A DNA stretch of 23,806 bases from an uncultured Oscillospiraceae bacterium. GTDB taxonomy: Bacteria > Bacillota > Clostridia > Oscillospirales > Oscillospiraceae. The notes beneath the pieces are model-generated. The model had not been told where the DNA came from, ran no database searches, and worked only from the letters and a program-made list of their open reading frames with translations. Location of the stretch: the NCBI GenBank assembly GCA_948616425.1, contig CAPGBJ010000085.1:1-23806 (forward strand). Reading direction: 5' to 3'. The position numbers and the translations under genes are program-made. Positions 22,173-23,806 of this stretch are shown here, in pieces. Each line of letters starts with the position of its first letter. Positions within the stretch are counted from its first letter, which is position 1.

Positions 22173-23498
22173 CTACCCCTCCTTCTCGCTCCGCTCCCGG
22201 ACGGTGAGGCGGACCGGGGTGCCCTCCAGGCCGAAGGTGGAGCGAATCTGGTTCTCGAGATACCGCTGGTAGGAGAAGTGGAACAGCCGCGCGTCATTGC
22301 AGAAACAGACGAAGTGGGGGGGCTTCACCCCCACCTGGGTCATATAGTAGACCTTCAGCCGCCGGCCCTTGTCGGTGGGGGGCTGGACCCGGGCGGTGGC
22401 GTCGGCCAGCAGGGAATTTAACATGCCGGTGGTGATGCGCATGGCCGCCTGGTTGTTTACATAGTTGATGAGCTCAAACAGCCGGTCCACCCGCTGGCCC
22501 GTCAGGGCGGAGATGAACACGATAGGGGCGTAGGTCATATAGCTCAGGTCCCGCATCACGTCCTGACGCATCCTGTCCATGGTCTTGCCGTCCTTCTCGA
22601 TGGCGTCCCACTTGTTGACCACGATGATGCAGGCCTTGCCCGCCTCGTGGGCCAGACCGGCCACCTTGGTGTCCTGTTCCGTGACTCCCTCCTGGGCGTC
22701 GATCATGATGAGGCACACGTCGCTGCGCTCGATAGCCATGGTGGCCCGGAGGACGGAGAACTTTTCAATCCGGTCGTCCACCTTGGACTTCTTGCGCATC
22801 CCGGCGGTGTCGATGAACAGGAATTTGCCCTTGGCATTCTCAAAGTAGCTGTCCACCGCGTCCCGGGTGGTGCCCGCCACGTTGGAGACGATCACCCGCT
22901 CCTCCCCCAGGATACGGTTGACCAGGGAGGACTTGCCCACATTGGGCTTGCCGATGACGGCCACTTTGACCACATCGTCCTCTTCCTCCTCCTCGTCCTG
23001 GGGGGGGAAGTACTCGAAGCAGGCGTCCAGCAGGTCGCCGGTGCCGTGGCCGTGGACGGCGGAGACGGCGATGGGGTCGCCCAGCCCCAGGTTGTAGAAC
23101 TCGTAGATGTCCGGATTTTCCCGGCCGGTCTGGTCAGCCTTGTTCACCGCCAGCACCACCGGCTTGCCCGAGCGCAGCAACATGTTGGCCACCTCCTGGT
23201 CGGAGGCGGTCATGCCCGTTTTGATGTCGCAGACAAAAACGATCACTGTGGCGGTGCCAATGGCAATCTCCGCCTGTTCCCGCATGAAGGACAAAATCTG
23301 GTCGTCGGTGCCCGGCTCAATGCCGCCGGTGTCTACAATGTCAAAGGTGCGGCTGCGCCACTCGCACTGGGCGTACAGCCTGTCCCGGGTGACACCGGGG
23401 GTGTCCTCCACAATAGACAGCCGCTGGCCGCACAGTTTGTTGAACAGCATGGACTTGCCCACGTTGGGCCGGCCCACAATGGCAACTAAAGGTTTCAT
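22173..23498 (-). CDS. der: Ribosome-associated GTPase Der (EngA)
   Basis: The 441-residue protein has the tandem GTPase layout unique to Der, which is needed for 50S subunit maturation. First G domain: GRPNVGKS (9-16), DTPG (32-35), DTGG (56-59), NKAD (119-122). Second: GKPNVGKSS (183-191), DTAG (230-233), NKWD. A short acidic run (about 169-175) links the domains, and a basic KH-like domain closes the chain. The codon after the first P-loop serine gives Met where Thr is usual (KSM); this should not affect nucleotide binding. ATG 23498 has AGAAGGAAG about 7 nt upstream. It heads the leftward cluster der-plsY-gpsA, an order common in clostridia. Confidence 0.97.
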   Translation of the reverse strand: MKPLVAIVGRPNVGKSMLFNKLCGQRLSIVEDTPGVTRDRLYAQCEWRSRTFDIVDTGGIEPGTDDQILSFMREQAEIAIGTATVIVFVCDIKTGMTASDQEVANMLLRSGKPVVLAVNKADQTGRENPDIYEFYNLGLGDPIAVSAVHGHGTGDLLDACFEYFPPQDEEEEEDDVVKVAVIGKPNVGKSSLVNRILGEERVIVSNVAGTTRDAVDSYFENAKGKFLFIDTAGMRKKSKVDDRIEKFSVLRATMAIERSDVCLIMIDAQEGVTEQDTKVAGLAHEAGKACIIVVNKWDAIEKDGKTMDRMRQDVMRDLSYMTYAPIVFISALTGQRVDRLFELINYVNNQAAMRITTGMLNSLLADATARVQPPTDKGRRLKVYYMTQVGVKPPHFVCFCNDARLFHFSYQRYLENQIRSTFGLEGTPVRLTVRERSEKEG

Positions 23499-23514
23499 AT
23501 AGTCACTTCCTTCT

Positions 23515-23624
23515 GTTAAAAAACGGACAGATGTTTCTCATCTGGCAGGGTCACGGCTTGTCGTGACAGCATTGATAACACCGGTAATAGTTGCAGTGGG
23601 GACATGGCGAGCCGTGTCCCTACA
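23515..23624. repeat. Degenerate palindromic repeat region upstream of der (copy C)
   Basis: The stretch 23600-23624 reads TGTAGGGACAC on the minus strand and continues into a 9-2-9 near-palindrome (8 of 9 pairs), the architecture of copies A and B in reverse orientation. Further hairpins lie at 23550-23567 (GTCACG/CGTGAC) and 23528-23544 (CAGATG/CATCTG). The last is followed on the minus strand by CCGTTTTTT, terminator-like. No gene is visible here and no clear der promoter was found. Confidence 0.45.
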
Positions 23625-23627
23625 GAC

Positions 23628-23793
23628 TAGGGCTTGTTTGAAACATGGTAACATGCCCCAACGCCGGCTCTTTTTCCGCCATGCATTGCCAATTTTCCTT
23701 GAAATACATCCAGTATTCCTGCGTCAAATTGGCTTCGTCTGGCGAAAAAATTTCTCGCCGTTGGACATAGTTCCATTTTTCAAACAGCGCCTA
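23628..23793. mobile_element. Putative 166-bp mini-element with terminal inverted repeats
   Basis: TGTTTGAAACATGG (23635-23648) and CCATTTTTCAAACA (23773-23786) are inverted at 13 of 14 positions, and 17 of 22 if extended to TAGG at both ends. The minus strand between them has a protein-like open frame (FEKWNYVQRREIFSPDEANL onward) without a normal start. It could be a MITE or the worn-out end of an insertion sequence; I cannot name the family. The remaining bases to 23806 show nothing. Confidence 0.4.
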
Positions 23794-23806
23794 CGGGTTA
23801 TAGCGA

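Noticed and set aside
22169..22297. Longer plsY start inside der
   Set aside because: The extra residues are a frame-shifted copy of der coding sequence; GTG 22168 has a well-spaced GGAGGGG.
1..23806. CRISPR arrays, tRNA or rRNA genes, phage or toxin-antitoxin modules
   Set aside because: No regularly spaced repeats, cloverleaf ends, ribosomal RNA sequence or such gene pairs could be seen on either strand.

Overview
The window looks like chromosomal DNA of a fairly GC-rich, low-nutrient-gut type Firmicute, most likely an Oscillospiraceae-like clostridium. Supporting signs are strong AGGAGG-type ribosome sites with 5-10 nt spacing, a T-box RNA in front of a valS operon, consensus SigA promoters, the der-plsY-gpsA gene order, a stand-alone biotinylated carboxyltransferase, and a 4Fe-4S aldo-keto reductase. 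Species cannot be fixed from the sequence alone. No tRNA, rRNA, CRISPR array, phage module or intact transposase is visible.

Region 1 (1-5400): the tail of a PHP-type histidinol-phosphatase meets, across a shared hairpin terminator, a leftward pair (GltS-type symporter, then M20 amidohydrolase). A DUF554 membrane protein and a TetR regulator run the other way. The divergent promoters are readable, and a 22-bp palindrome sits at the symporter transcription start, suggesting a self-contained TetR-controlled uptake/hydrolysis unit.

Region 2 (5400-9600, leftward): a ROK regulator and a TauE/SafE permease form an operon, preceded by a 52-codon remnant of an amidohydrolase (NagA- or IadA-like). 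Upstream lies an SNF-family Na+ symporter with its own terminator, promoter and a roughly 240-nt structured leader.

Region 3 (9600-18200, rightward): a radical-SAM DNA-repair-type protein ending in a beta-clamp-like QLSLF motif, driven by a promoter whose -35 box is the loop of a perfect inverted repeat; a pyruvate/oxaloacetate carboxyltransferase; a valine T-box followed by a small ORF, a YcxB-like membrane protein and valS; then an aldo-keto reductase.

Region 4 (18200-23806, leftward): der, plsY, gpsA, an AlaX-type editing protein, tmk and a 71-residue protein form a housekeeping cluster (ribosome assembly, phospholipid synthesis, tRNA proofreading, dTTP supply). Copies of a palindromic TGTAGGGAC repeat lie in its gaps, one supplying the plsY stop codon, and a 166-bp segment with terminal inverted repeats closes the window.

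I did not find a clearly new multi-gene defence or metabolic system. The best leads are the clamp-motif radical-SAM protein, the hairpin-embedded promoter, the TetR/GltS/M20 divergon, the T-box operon with extra genes and the repeat families.
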